DNA of 64,000 nucleotides, from contig OY821521.1 of NCBI GenBank assembly GCA_963682025.1, forward strand, positions 54,861,908-54,925,907, given 5' to 3'. The stretch is from Cordilura impudica. Lineage: Eukaryota > Arthropoda > Insecta > Diptera > Scathophagidae. Shown here piece after piece: positions 1 through 9,974 of this stretch. Position numbers and translations under genes: made by a program. Under the pieces are notes generated by a model. That model did no database searches, had not been told where the DNA came from, and saw only the letters and a program-made list of their open reading frames with translations. The stretch's first letter is position 1. Every line of letters begins with the position of its first letter.

Positions 1-943
1 TGGTAAATAAAGTAAAAATACTACAACTCCATTTTTGGGCAAAAATTTAAAATAATAATTCCGAGGAAATTAATGGTAGAAGAAGTAAGTAAATATTCAC
101 ATAACCAGGTTTCATTAATTTTAATCTTTTTAAACCGGTTCCTGCCAAAAAAATATGTGTATCTGCTAATTTCTTTCATAATAAATGCATTTTTTCAAAA
201 GTAATGCCTGGTTTTCACTATGTCATATCTGTGGTTTTCTGGAATAACCGCGTATGTCCATTTTTGTCAGTTTTGAGTTAACGATGCCAAATATATTAAT
301 TTTTAACGCTCATTACATGTGTTAAATTTAAAAAAAAAATATTGACCATTTCTGAGTTTTTTCTTTAAATAACGACGCACAGTGGGTTGAAAAGCATGAA
401 AAGTGAGGATTAATTCAGGGAAGACGTAATTTCAAAATATTGTTAATTTTTTTTAATGGATATTCATTAATGCATAAAAAACCACCATTTAAAAAAAAAA
501 GTGGAAAAAAAAATTTGTTTTAACCCGTTAGGAGCTTTTTTGTGTTTTGGAAAAAATGATCTTTTCTTACAATTTTCGCTGTAACTTTGGAATAAAAAGC
601 GATAAATTAGTAAATGAAATTGCAAGTTAGAACTTAGTTAATGTGCTTTTAGAAAAAATAAAATTTTTTTTTAAATAAAAAAGAAATAAATATTTAATAT
701 GTATTTATATTATAAAAATTGAATTTTAAAATCCGATTTTATTTTCCAAATTCCACAATTCCACAAATTTAACTCAAAAAATTCACATTATAAAATAATA
801 TTATGTTTTTATTGATGAATAATTATAAGCACAAAACAAACAACCATTTCAGAAAAATTAAAAAAAATTTTAAAAAAATCAATTCAATTTTATTGCTTAT
901 TTTTTATTTTATATTGTTCTTATTTAAAAGTTAGAATTTAAAA

Positions 944-947
<4 letters not shown>

Positions 948-976
<29 letters not shown>
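948..976. repeat. (TA)n microsatellite
   Basis: An uninterrupted TA dinucleotide run inside the Transib element, downstream of the transposase remnant. Confidence 0.9.
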
Positions 977-980
<4 letters not shown>

Positions 981-1104
981 TAAAATGAAGGATCCTCCGT
1001 ATTATCATCACCTTCATAAATATAATCAGCATCTTCATAATTATCATCATCAATATCTTCATTAATCTCTTCTTCATCAGAAATCTTGGGCAAAATTATT
1101 AAAT

Positions 1105-1845
1105 CTAGTGCCATCTGTGGTATATTATATATTTTTTGGCATAATTTTTGCTTTTAGTGGTAATTAAAGGATCCGAACTAAGAAGTAACCTATTGAATAT
1201 ATCTTCATTTGACTTCTCCCCACTGCATTTACGAGAATAGTGTTCTCTGTAATTTTTAAAATCTTTATTTCTAGCTTCTTGAGCTTCCTCAGATAGTTGA
1301 CCTATTGGCAACAAGGCGTATCTTACTATTTCTGGCCCGTGAATAAGGAATTTATGTAAAGTTGGAGGCATATAATACCACGGATAGAGCTTAACAAAAT
1401 GTCTGGCAGTATTCTGAGTATATTTTCTAAATTTTTCTACGTGAATCTCGTGCCCGCAAGATACAGCAATAAGTATCACATGCATTCTTTCATTCAATTC
1501 TGCATCAACTTTTGTGATTTGAGCAGAAACATCTGCATTTTGAAAAAACCATCTGGCAGTGTTGCCATCATTAGAGTTTCCAAAACCTGGCTTTGGTTGG
1601 TCCACGATCAGTCCAGTTTTCTCTCTAAAGTCTTTTTGAATCCGTAATTTTGTTACTGAAATCATTTTTTTATCATCATCAGACCTAGCCTGCCATTTTT
1701 TGATTGGAATTTTATATGATAAGTGAAGAAGACATTCAAAAAATCGTATCCATCCATGAAGTATAGATAAACCAAACTGTAAAGTTTCTGTATTTACTTC
1801 TTTACCAATAATAACAATAACAATCACAGCTACGAAAATAAACAC
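1105..1845 (-). pseudogene. Transib (RAG1-core-like) transposase, C-terminal half
   Basis: This 246-residue open frame is the C-terminal part of a Transib transposase, a nuclear DDE enzyme that cuts and pastes its own element. Visible marks are PKPGFGNSNDGNTAR (residues 84-98), LYPWYYMPPTLHKFLIHGPE (153-172) and PIGQLSEEAQEARNKDF (180-196). The last two line up with the RAG1 block around its catalytic glutamate; E190, just before ARNK, is the likely equivalent (inference). Full transposases are roughly twice as long, and the N-terminal catalytic aspartates cannot be found upstream, so this copy is dead. The first 14 residues are hydrophobic and probably read from junk. It lies inside a perfectly bounded element with a 5-bp TSD, which supports the family call independently of the protein. 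Confidence 0.75.
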
Positions 1846-3479
1846 AAAACAAAAACTAAAAAAAGATTTTTTCTATTGTGTTTTCAAGCATTTTTTTTTT
1901 AATTTTATACTGGGGACTTTTAATAAAAACTTGAATATTACATTCGTTGGCAAGTATTGGCAAAATGTTTTTTTGGCATACACAAGTAGAAATCCCATAT
2001 TTTACTACAATGTAAATAATTTTACCCGATCTCATCTAGAATTACGTTGAAACTCAATCTCTTTTTAAAAAATACCCTCTTTTTAGGACAATTTTCAAAA
2101 CATTTATCTAAAATTTTTTTTTTTTTTAATAATACAGTCAAATACCTGAAGTTGATGCATCCATTTGAAAAAAGTTAGAATTTAAAAAAAATATGAAAAA
2201 AAATTAAACTTGAAATATCTCGTTTTTCACTTTTTACCACTTCGAGCAAAATTAAAAAAAATTGTTGAACTTTGAGAGAGTATAGCAAGAAAAGTAAACA
2301 ACTTAGAACAATAATTTTGACAGCTAGTGATGACCCATTTTATACTCTGTTACCCGGTATAAAAATTTATTACAAAATACTCATTTAAATTTTTGAATTA
2401 ATCCTCACTTTTGACCCTTTTCAACCCAATGTGCGACGTAACTTAAATATTTATTAAATTAATTTGCAGCACTATCGACGTATGTCAACCTACGTTTGAT
2501 CGCTGACAAATTATTTTCTCAGAAAAGACACATAGCGACATACGTTGTTATTAATGAAAAAAAAAATGAAAAATAATTTTGGATTATTTTTTAGTTTATA
2601 ACCACTTATAAAAACTTGTGTTTTTATTTCTGTTATTTTTTGTCACTGTTATTCTTGATACGATGTTATATTCTCAGCCCAATTCCCGTTAACTTTTCGT
2701 TGATGAACAAAAAAAATCCATTTTTCAAGCAACAACAACTTATGTCAACATGGGTGGTTGCATTGGTAGTTTTCTTTTTCAAAGAAAACGACATTTGTCA
2801 ACATAAGTTGTTTTATCTACACACACTTTAAGTGTTATTTACATATTGTTTTTTCGTCCTTCTCTAGGACCAATTCCTCTGAAGATTTTTGACTCAAAAT
2901 TTTATATAAAGTATTTATTGCCCATATCTACAGGACTGTTAAATAAAAAGCTCTAAAAACTATATCGAGCCCATAATTTCAAATATAACGTTTTTGGCTC
3001 CCCTGAACATTTTGATTTCATGACATACGTGGTTATTCTAGAAAACCACAGATATAAACTAATAAAAAATCCGGCTGTCAAACAAAAACAAATTACCAAC
3101 ATGTTGGCCATTTTATTTTAGATGTCAAATGTTGCCAGGGGTTGCAAATGACAAGACATTACAACCCGTTTTCATACAACTGACAATAATCGACAACAAT
3201 TGACATTGAAAATGGCATAGTGAAAACCAGGCATATTAGGTAATGATATTTGTTTCAATGAATATTTTTACATGTTAAATAAAATAAATTCTTCGAATTA
3301 GGGCATATTTCTTGTTTTAATTTAGTGTTTCACTTCTTCTTCGCTTTCAAATGTGTTTACAATCAGCTGTTTCCATGAACTAGCAAATTCTTACGAATTG
3401 CTGTTCGTTCATTATTTTAGATATTTATGTTTTTGAGAACTAATTTTTCTAACTCTCTGAAATTTCGATTTTTACTGGT

Positions 3480-3796
3480 TTTTACTGGGAAAGTAAATGA
3501 ACAGAGCTATTAACTCGTAGTGTCTGCTTGTCTGCTTGTCGACAAACCTTTGGATCGATTTGTAACCCTTTTCCCGTTATTCAATCGAGCTGAAACTTTG
3601 CAGACAGACTCGCGACGACGTAAAAATGATCTGACACCTTTTGTTTGCAAAAATTTTTTTTGATTTTTGGCATAGATATTTTTCTAGACAGATTTCATTT
3701 TCAATCAATCAATCATTTAATTACATGATGGTAAATTAATTTACAAATAAAGGGAATACAATAAAAACTTGGTTTTTATGGGTTGGTTTTTTTATA
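3480..3796. repeat. Dispersed repeat R3, copy 1
   Basis: This stretch (CGTAGTGTCTGCTTG, then TTACATGATGGTAAATTAAT, then ATGGGTTGGTTTTTTTA) recurs at 15176-15512, where it is doubled, and at 23677-23735 on the other side of E2. No ORF is present. Positions 3235-3479 hold nothing recognisable. Confidence 0.6.
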
Positions 3797-4424
3797 TCTA
3801 TACTAATATAATAAAGAGGTAATGTGTTTGTTTGTTTGTTTGTTTGTAGGAGGTAATCTTCATAACTACTGATCTGATCTTCCTGAAATTTTTAAACAAT
3901 CTTACTGCAGATATGGGAAGTGCTATAGGCTATAATTTTTAAAATATTTTTGGTGGGCGTGGCACCTCCCATACAAAGTAAATTTTTCATATCATATATA
4001 TTGAGTACTATGACAGGGAGTGATTTGCAAATTTGTGTGAGGTCACTTATTATTAATGTTAGTAGCTTTGCAAGAAATGGGCGGGATCAGATAAGTGGGC
4101 GTGGCACCTCCCATACGAAGTAATATTATAATATTATATATCTCGAGTACTATCACAGCAACAGCTTTGCAGATTTGTCTGAGGTCATCTGTTATTAATG
4201 TAATTAGTCGGACCAAAAATTAGCAGGATCTGACCAATGGGCGTGGCACCTCCCATACAAACTAAATATAAAATGTCATATATCCGGAATAATGTGATAG
4301 TGAGAGCTTTGGGACTTTTCGTCGGATCATAAGTTATTCATATGATTGGTCGAACACAAAATGGGCGTGATCTGAGCAGGGGGCGTGGAAGCGCACATTC
4401 AAAGCAAATATTTAATATCATATA

Positions 4425-6045
4425 ATTTATTTATTTATTTATTTATTTATTCAAGTATTGTAGTATAAAGCCATCCATGCCAATTAAATCTATATTACAT
4501 AGCAATAATCCTGAGATCAAGAGACTTACAAATATCTTAACATATTAACAAAAACAATATCATATATCAGTAATTCAACATATCGACTCCCCAGCCGTAA
4601 CGTAAGATAAAGAGAAAACAAAGTAAAAGTCAATATTATAGTACAAGTGTCCCAATTAGCCATAGCCATAAAACAAGCAGTTACGTAATGAATTAGAAAA
4701 TTCAAGAAAAGAATAACAAGCAAAAGAAGTAGCACAATCTTAGCAATTTATGTGATAGCTACAAAAATATTAAACAAAACTAGCAAACGAAAGACATTGT
4801 TCGAGTGCGAGAAAATACATAGCTCATAAGGCAGTCGGTTCCAACACCGAGCCACTTAGACCACAAAATACCTTTCAAACAAAGACCTCACAATCCTAGG
4901 AATAAATACTTGAGGGTTTCTAGTAGATCATGAAAAAATAAATACATTACATAATTTAATAGGTCTGCCAGTTTTTATGATCCTATGAAATAAAATTAAA
5001 TTACGGTATTTAACAAAGTTTTCAAATTAACATACAAGGAAACGATGAACATAGCTCGATATATGAACCCGTCTTCCCACACCATAAATAAATCGCACAA
5101 TTGTATTGACTATACATTTCAGTTTTTTAAAATGTATGCCAATTGTACCTGATATCACCTCAAGTCCATATAACACCTGCGACATCAAGAGGGAATGGAC
5201 CTAATCTTAACTTGATTCGAAAGGGTAGGAAAATATTAATGGAATAAATCCTACGCAATGAGCCCCAGATTCTACCAGATAAAGCATCAATATGGGATTT
5301 GAAAGACAGCTTATTATCAAGCACAACCCCTAAGCACCTTAGTTGGCTACAAAATTCAAGGCACAGATTCACCTAAGAAAATATTAAAGTCAATTAAGAA
5401 TCGATTAGTAGGGCCAAACATAATTGCCTTAGTTTTAGAAGAATTTATGGATAATGAGTTTGTCAAAGCCCACTGTGAGACACACTGCAGACAATGGTTT
5501 ATGTCATGTTCTAAGACATCAGAAAAAAAGCGGCTACCTTTAAATAGTAAAAAAACATCATCAGCAAATATTAACGTATCACAGGTCCTTGAGTAAGTAG
5601 TCACATGGAAATCATTTATATACAAAATGAACAATAGAGGACCTAAAACGGACCCTTGAGGTACACCAGAGTAAGCCAGATCTAAGACCATTTAGTACCA
5701 CAAACTGTGATCTACCACTCAAATAGGATATTATTAGTTTACAAGCCGAATTTGAAAACCCAAATTCATATCTAAGCTTATATAACATTCGCATATAGTT
5801 AATAGAGTTGAAGGCTTTAGAGAGATCAAGTGAAATCAAAACACTCAATTTATCACTATTCACATTTTCTCTAATAGCATCAGTGAGTTTAAGAAGTAAA
5901 AGGGTCGTAGTGTAACCCTGACGAAATGCATACTGAGATTCATAAATATGACTAGATGTAAACTGAAGTATCTGATCTTTAAGGAGATGTTCGACAGCTT
6001 TAGACAGTGCAGGAAGTATAGAAATGGGTCTTAGATCATCAGGAC
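4425..6045 (-). mobile_element. 5'-truncated LINE in the Helitron array
   Basis: A minus-strand non-LTR retrotransposon with a TTTA-rich tail at its 3' end (4425-4451) and an approximate target duplication TATTTAATATCATATAA / TATTTAATACTATAA (4409-4425 and 6046-6060). It carries only the reverse transcriptase and C-terminal region, as expected from incomplete reverse transcription. Confidence 0.75.
5160..6040 (-). pseudogene. LINE reverse transcriptase, broken
   Basis: Minus-strand frames encode a reverse transcriptase that would copy the LINE RNA at the nuclear target site. Fragments in order are: a degenerate N-terminal RT region (about 5864-6040) with the DLRPISILPALSKA motif; LISLDLSKAFNSI (5612-5863), the motif A aspartate block; GVPQGSVLGPLLFILYIND and FADDVFLLF (5356-5691), the QG block and catalytic FADD box; and a thumb-like stretch SFKSHIDALSGRIWGSLRRI (5160-5372). 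Successive pieces lie in different frames, so at least two frameshifts inactivate it. Upstream endonuclease and ORF1 are absent through 5' truncation. It probably belongs to the Jockey/I-like side of the LINEs and resembles the copy at 29.1-30.9 kb. Confidence 0.8.
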
Positions 6046-6514
6046 TATTTAATACTATAACAGGAAAATCATTGACACTTTATACGGGACTATCAGATAT
6101 TAATGTGAGCCTTCATAAAAAAAATTGGCGGTATGGGATCAGTGGGTGTGGCACCCCCATACTAAGTAAATATTTAATGTCATATATCTGGAGTACTGTA
6201 ATAGTGAGAGCCTTGGAACTTTACGTCAGCCTATAAATTATTTATATGATTAGTCAAACAAAAAATGGGCGTGATCGGAGCAATGGGCGTTGTACTGCCA
6301 GTACAAAATAAATATATAATATATTACTGAAGTACTATAAAAGGAAAAGCCATTACACTTTATACGAGTCCATCAGATATTAATTTGAGTAGTCACATAA
6401 AAAATGGGCAGTAGGGAATCAGTGGGCGTGGCACCTCCAATACAAAAATATAAAAATTACTATGATACCGATAATCTTGAAACTTTTGAAAAATACACTA
6501 ATTATCGATGTGAG

Positions 6515-6680
6515 TAGTCGTGGAAAATATGGGCGAATTCGCCAAATTCAAAAATCGCCTAAAACGAAAATCGCACACAAAAATCTTCAAAAATCAAAAA
6601 TTGGCAGAATCAAAAATGGACAAAATCAAAAATCGCTAAAATAAAAAATTGCCAAATGATATTCAAAATTCAAGGTAAAC
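6515..6680 (+). repeat. AAAATCGCC-rich repeat, copy 1
   Basis: Degenerate AAATCAAAAATCGCCAAAAT units preceded by ATATGGGCGAATTCGCC. The same roughly 170-bp block is found inverted at 32990-33145. The open frame through it is low complexity and not a gene. Confidence 0.6.
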
Positions 6681-6895
6681 CGTTAAGTGTTGCCAGACTT
6701 AATGATTTTCTCATAGACAATGAAAAAACAGGAAATATTACATATAAGCAAGCATTGAAATCAAAAAGATATAAAATAAATAAAATAAAACGTTTTAATT
6801 TTACAATACAAGTTTCGTAGGAATAATTAATTATGAAATAAAACATGTCAATTAGTCTCGGTAAGTCGTAGCGAAGCGCGACAGGGCGTACTAGT

Positions 6896-7939
6896 AAAAT
6901 ATAAATTTAAATTTCAAATATTTGACTTTTTAGTTCTTTTTTAATTTCCCTGAAATCAAATTCATCAACCAACCAACAAAATATTTTTTTATTTTTTTTT
7001 TTTTTAATAAAAAGCCAAACATTGAGAATATTTTGTATATACTCGTACAACATATCTATTAGTATATAGCACAAATATTCTTGTTTATATAAACAGCGTA
7101 TTTTAAGTCCACGCAAAAACTATTTTGTTTAGTAGTTAATAAAATACAAAATATAAATTTAAGGATTTTGCAAAAAAAAAAAAAAATAATCAACAAATTT
7201 TAAACGAACAAAATATTTTTCTAGTTGAGGGCACGTTTAACATTAATAACTAAATATGAAATTTTTTTTCTTTCGTAGCCTTGGGGAATATGAAAGTTTT
7301 CAAAAAGCACTTCACACTTTTTTAAAAACATGTCTTATATGTTATTATAATTTCATCAATTATTGTTGTAACTTTTAAACTTAAGTTTTTAAGCAACATA
7401 CTTCTTTCTTTTGCCACTACTGTTTTTTGTTGCCATATTGCAAAAAACAACGTCAACATTAAACACTTTATAAACATATCTTGAAAGGATAGAAATATCC
7501 TGAATCTATATTGTTACTATTTTTATCCGTTTTCAAAATACCGTTTCAACGAGACATTGATTTCGACTGAAATTCAGTAAGTGCAAATACTTGTATTTAT
7601 AGTTCCGACTAGGGAGTAAGTACCCCACTCCTTTTAAATGTTTTTCTTAATGAGTGCGTACATAAAAAATATAACAAAAAAATAATATCAACAAGAAGAC
7701 AAGTTATCAGAAGAATAAATGAAGATAAGAATATCAAACAAAAAGATTCATATTGATGCATTATTGATTTCTGTTATAAGGTATAAATTTTGAAACAGAA
7801 TTATCAGCAAAATGTGTCAACCTTTAAAATTTTTTTCTGAACGCACCCACATTTAATGGACCATAATAATTGCTTCAAAAAAATCTGAAAACATTTGAGT
7901 GAGCAATGTCATTCACATTTTTAATATACATATACATTA
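6896..7939. other. AT-rich spacer, nothing recognised
   Basis: About 1 kb of AT-rich sequence with A and T runs and no convincing ORF, RNA gene or repeat shared with the rest of the window. Confidence 0.5.
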
Positions 7940-9193
7940 GTGTGACCGCCATTTTTTTTTTTTTTTTTTTGAATTTTTGAATTTGTGACACTGGATCTAT
8001 GTACAAATTATCAAAAAAAAACATTTTTGACCAAAATTTTGATATTAATAATTGCGTTCGAAAATCATGGTAATGTTGCAGAATGTGTGCGAAAATTGCT
8101 ACGGATTTTGGAAGAATAGAAGCACCGTCAGCTCCGTATGTTCGTTATCTTGTGAAAAAAGTGAAAGAAACTGGCATCCTCATCGATAAACCAAAGCGTG
8201 AAAAGCCAAAAACAGTGCGTACACCCGAGAATATTGCTGCTGTGGCAGAAAGTGTGCGTGAAGCGCCATCAACATCAATTCACCGTCGTTCTCAAGAATT
8301 GAACATTTCGGAGGCATCATTGAGACGAATTTTGCATAAAGACCTTGGTATGACGCCATACAAAGTACAATTGGTTCAGGAGTTGAAGCCAACTGACCAT
8401 CCAATGCGTTTTCGCTTCGCTAAGTGGGCCTGCGATCGACTTATGCCGATTTTGCCAAAAAAAAAATCATCTTTTCAGATGAAGCTCATTTTGATCTTGG
8501 CGGGTATGTAAACAAGCAAAATTGTCGCATTTGGGGCACAGAAAACCCGCACGCATACATTGAAAAGCCGATACACCCAAAACGGGTCACTGTTTGGTGC
8601 GGATTTTGGTCCAGAGGCATAATTGGGCCATTTTTCTTCGAAAATGAGCAAGGAGTGGCCGTTACAGTCAATGGCGATCGTTATCGGGCCATGTTGAACG
8701 AATTTTTGTTCACAAAAATTGAAGAGGAGGATATTGGCAACATTTGGTTTCAAAAGGACGGCGCTACGTGCCACACAGCCGAAGCTACACTCGATGTTTT
8801 GCGCCCTGTTTTTTAAGATCGCATTATCAATCGCAGAGCTGATGTCGTTTGGCTACCTCGGAGCTGCGATTTGACACCGTTGGACTATTATTTGTGGGGT
8901 GCCCTCAAAGATAAGTGTTACGCCAACAAGCCAGAGACAATTGACGCTTTAAAGGACAATATTCGTGAAGCCATTTGTGAAATTCAGCTGCACACAATCG
9001 ATAATGTGCTTAAAAATTGGACCGATCGTATAGGCTACTGCATGGCCAGCCGAGGCAGCCATTTGAATGAAATTATTTTCCATTATTAACCGGAAGGATT
9101 GTTCTTTCAAATAAAAAAAGAAATTTGAGATAATATTCAGTAGTTTTTTTTTTATAGCATTTTCAAAAAAAAAAAGTTATTTGGCGGACCCTT
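7940..9193 (+). mobile_element. DD41D (rosa-type) mariner, decayed
   Basis: The 1254-bp element is bounded by TA dinucleotides (7938-7939 and 9194-9195), the mariner target. Its termini GTGTGACCGCCA and AAGGGTCCGCCA (inverted) match over CCGCCA and then run into T-tracts. The transposase spacing identifies the rosa (DD41D) group known from tephritid flies. Confidence 0.8.
8083..9089 (+). pseudogene. Mariner DD41D transposase, frameshifted and with a stop
   Basis: This encoded a Tc1/mariner transposase, which cuts out its element and inserts it at TA. In order: a helix-turn-helix region with SIHRRSQELNISEASLRRIL (8083-8460); catalytic D1 in IIFSDEAHFDLGGY; D2 in WFQKDGATCHTA; and D3 in DLTPLDYYLWG. 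Forty-one residues separate D2 from the D of PLD, counting the stop, which gives DD41D. Two lesions are visible: a frameshift in the A-run near 8457-8467 and an in-frame TAA at 8814-8816. The reading then continues to a natural stop at 9087-9089. The extreme N-terminus is also missing or damaged before 8083. The remaining coding is otherwise well preserved, suggesting fairly recent decay. Confidence 0.85.
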
Positions 9194-9423
9194 TAGTAAG
9201 AGAAAAATAATAACATTTTTCAGATAGTAATTAATTATTTCTATAGCACACACGACCATTGTCTTTTATAAGAAAAAAATATATATGTATATATGTAAAA
9301 TCTGGCCAAAATTTAATTTGTATTCGAATTTAAAGTTTCAGTATCGGCAACAGTTTTAAAGTGGTAGCGGTACCCAACATTGATTTTAATATTAAGTTTG
9401 AGACACAGGTTCAAACACTTGAT

Positions 9424-9877
9424 TGACCTGCCCAATCACCTGATTTGAACTGTATTGAGAACTTATTTGACATTTTAAAGCGGCGAGTAGCTGGTCGGCC
9501 TTTCACTTCTTTACTATTTTAAAAGAAGCGTTGGAATCTGAGTGGAAAAGCATTCCAGTCAATATTATCAACCACCTTATTGAATCCATGCCACGTAGAA
9601 GCCGCGAAGTTATAAAAAGAACGGATTCTTCACTAAATATTGAATAATATTAAATGTTGCTTTTGTTTTGTCCAACTGAAATAGTGCCATTTTCAGTTTC
9701 TTTTGCAAAAAAAAATAGCGGTTCTTTTAGTTTACAATTTAAGTTTTGTCTTTTTATTTGTAATGTCATAAAGAGTAAGAACTGATAAAGAAGATTTTGC
9801 AAAAACAACAATAACATGCTTAAAACTACAAGAAAGGTCAATAGTGATATTGATTGCTTTTGTTCTGACCAACACTG
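9424..9877 (+). mobile_element. Tc1-like element, 3' end
   Basis: Positions 9424-9647 read as a Tc1 transposase C-terminus: [18 protein letters not shown] holds the third catalytic residue (E of IEN). After a frameshift near 9520 comes EWKSIPVNIINHLIESMPRR, ending at TAA 9645-9647. The 3' terminus is the complement of CAGTGTTGGTCAGAAC, close to the Tc1 inverted repeat, ending at 9877 next to TA. The 5' half is not recognisable, so this is a truncated relic. Confidence 0.7.
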
Positions 9878-9974
9878 TATACATACATATATTCAAAATA
9901 TTCCTTTTTAAGAACTAAAATCCATTTATATTTGTTGATAAAAACTTAACTTACCACTCTGTATAATTTAATAT

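Larger units (their letters stand above)
378..2433 (-). mobile_element. Transib element inserted in E1
   Basis: The termini are CACAGTGGGTTGAAAAG at 378 and the complement of CACATTGGGTTGAAAAG ending at 2433; the inverted similarity extends about 38 bp, to GTGAGGATTAATTC. The flanks carry a 5-bp GC-rich duplication CGACG (373-377 and 2434-2438). A CAC start and a 5-bp GC-rich TSD are known hallmarks of Transib, the transposon family related to RAG1. The uninterrupted sequence is seen at 15660 in E2, which confirms the insertion. The only coding remnant is on the minus strand; positions 1846-2380 are AT-rich with no recognisable N-terminal half. Confidence 0.85.
229..3051. mobile_element. E1: non-autonomous DNA transposon, CTGTGG termini, 4-bp TSD
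   Basis: The ends are inverted repeats of about 31 bp (CTGTGGTTTTCT at 229; complement ending at 3051). The flanks carry the 4-bp duplication ATAT (225-228 and 3052-3055). Without the inserted Transib element and its duplicated CGACG, E1 is 762 bp. It is homologous throughout to E2 (15513-23676), which is 767 bp once its own insertion is removed. The body holds several GACATA/TATGTC subterminal repeats and no convincing ORF. The superfamily is not assigned. Confidence 0.8.
204..3234. mobile_element. Outer MITE, split by element E1
   Basis: A 23-bp inverted repeat bounds this span: 204-226 (starts ATGCCTGGTTTTCACTATG) and 3212-3234 (its complement), with one mismatch. Removing E1 (229-3051) and its ATAT duplication leaves about 204 bp, a typical MITE size. 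No coding sequence belongs to this layer. The target duplication of the outer element is not clear, so its exact ends and superfamily are unknown. Confidence 0.6.
3955..6560 (+). repeat. 142-bp tandem repeat array inside the Helitron
   Basis: The marker GGGCGTGGCACCTCCCATAC or a variant begins at 3955, 4097, 4239 and 4381, exactly 142 bp apart, and after the LINE at 6144, 6285 and 6424. Units share an AT-rich core with CATATAT and a GAGTACTAT block. The distance 4381-6144, minus the LINE, is close to one unit, so the LINE landed within a unit. Confidence 0.85.
3797..6895 (+). mobile_element. Helitron-like non-autonomous element
   Basis: It starts TCTATACTAATATAATAAAG followed by a (TTTG)n run, a start common to insect Helitron-type repeats. 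It ends with a short hairpin (GTCG 6865-6868 pairing with CGAC 6879-6882) 8 bases before CTAGT (6891-6895), the classic Helitron 3' signature. There are no terminal inverted repeats or TSD, as expected. The body is a 142-bp tandem array interrupted by a LINE. No Rep/helicase coding is seen, so it depends on another element. Confidence 0.6.

Noticed and set aside
2616..2831. ORFs at 2616-2831 and 15772-16089 that resemble each other
   Set aside because: They are the same non-coding stretch of the E1/E2 transposon in two copies; one is cut by a LINE, and no protein motif is present.
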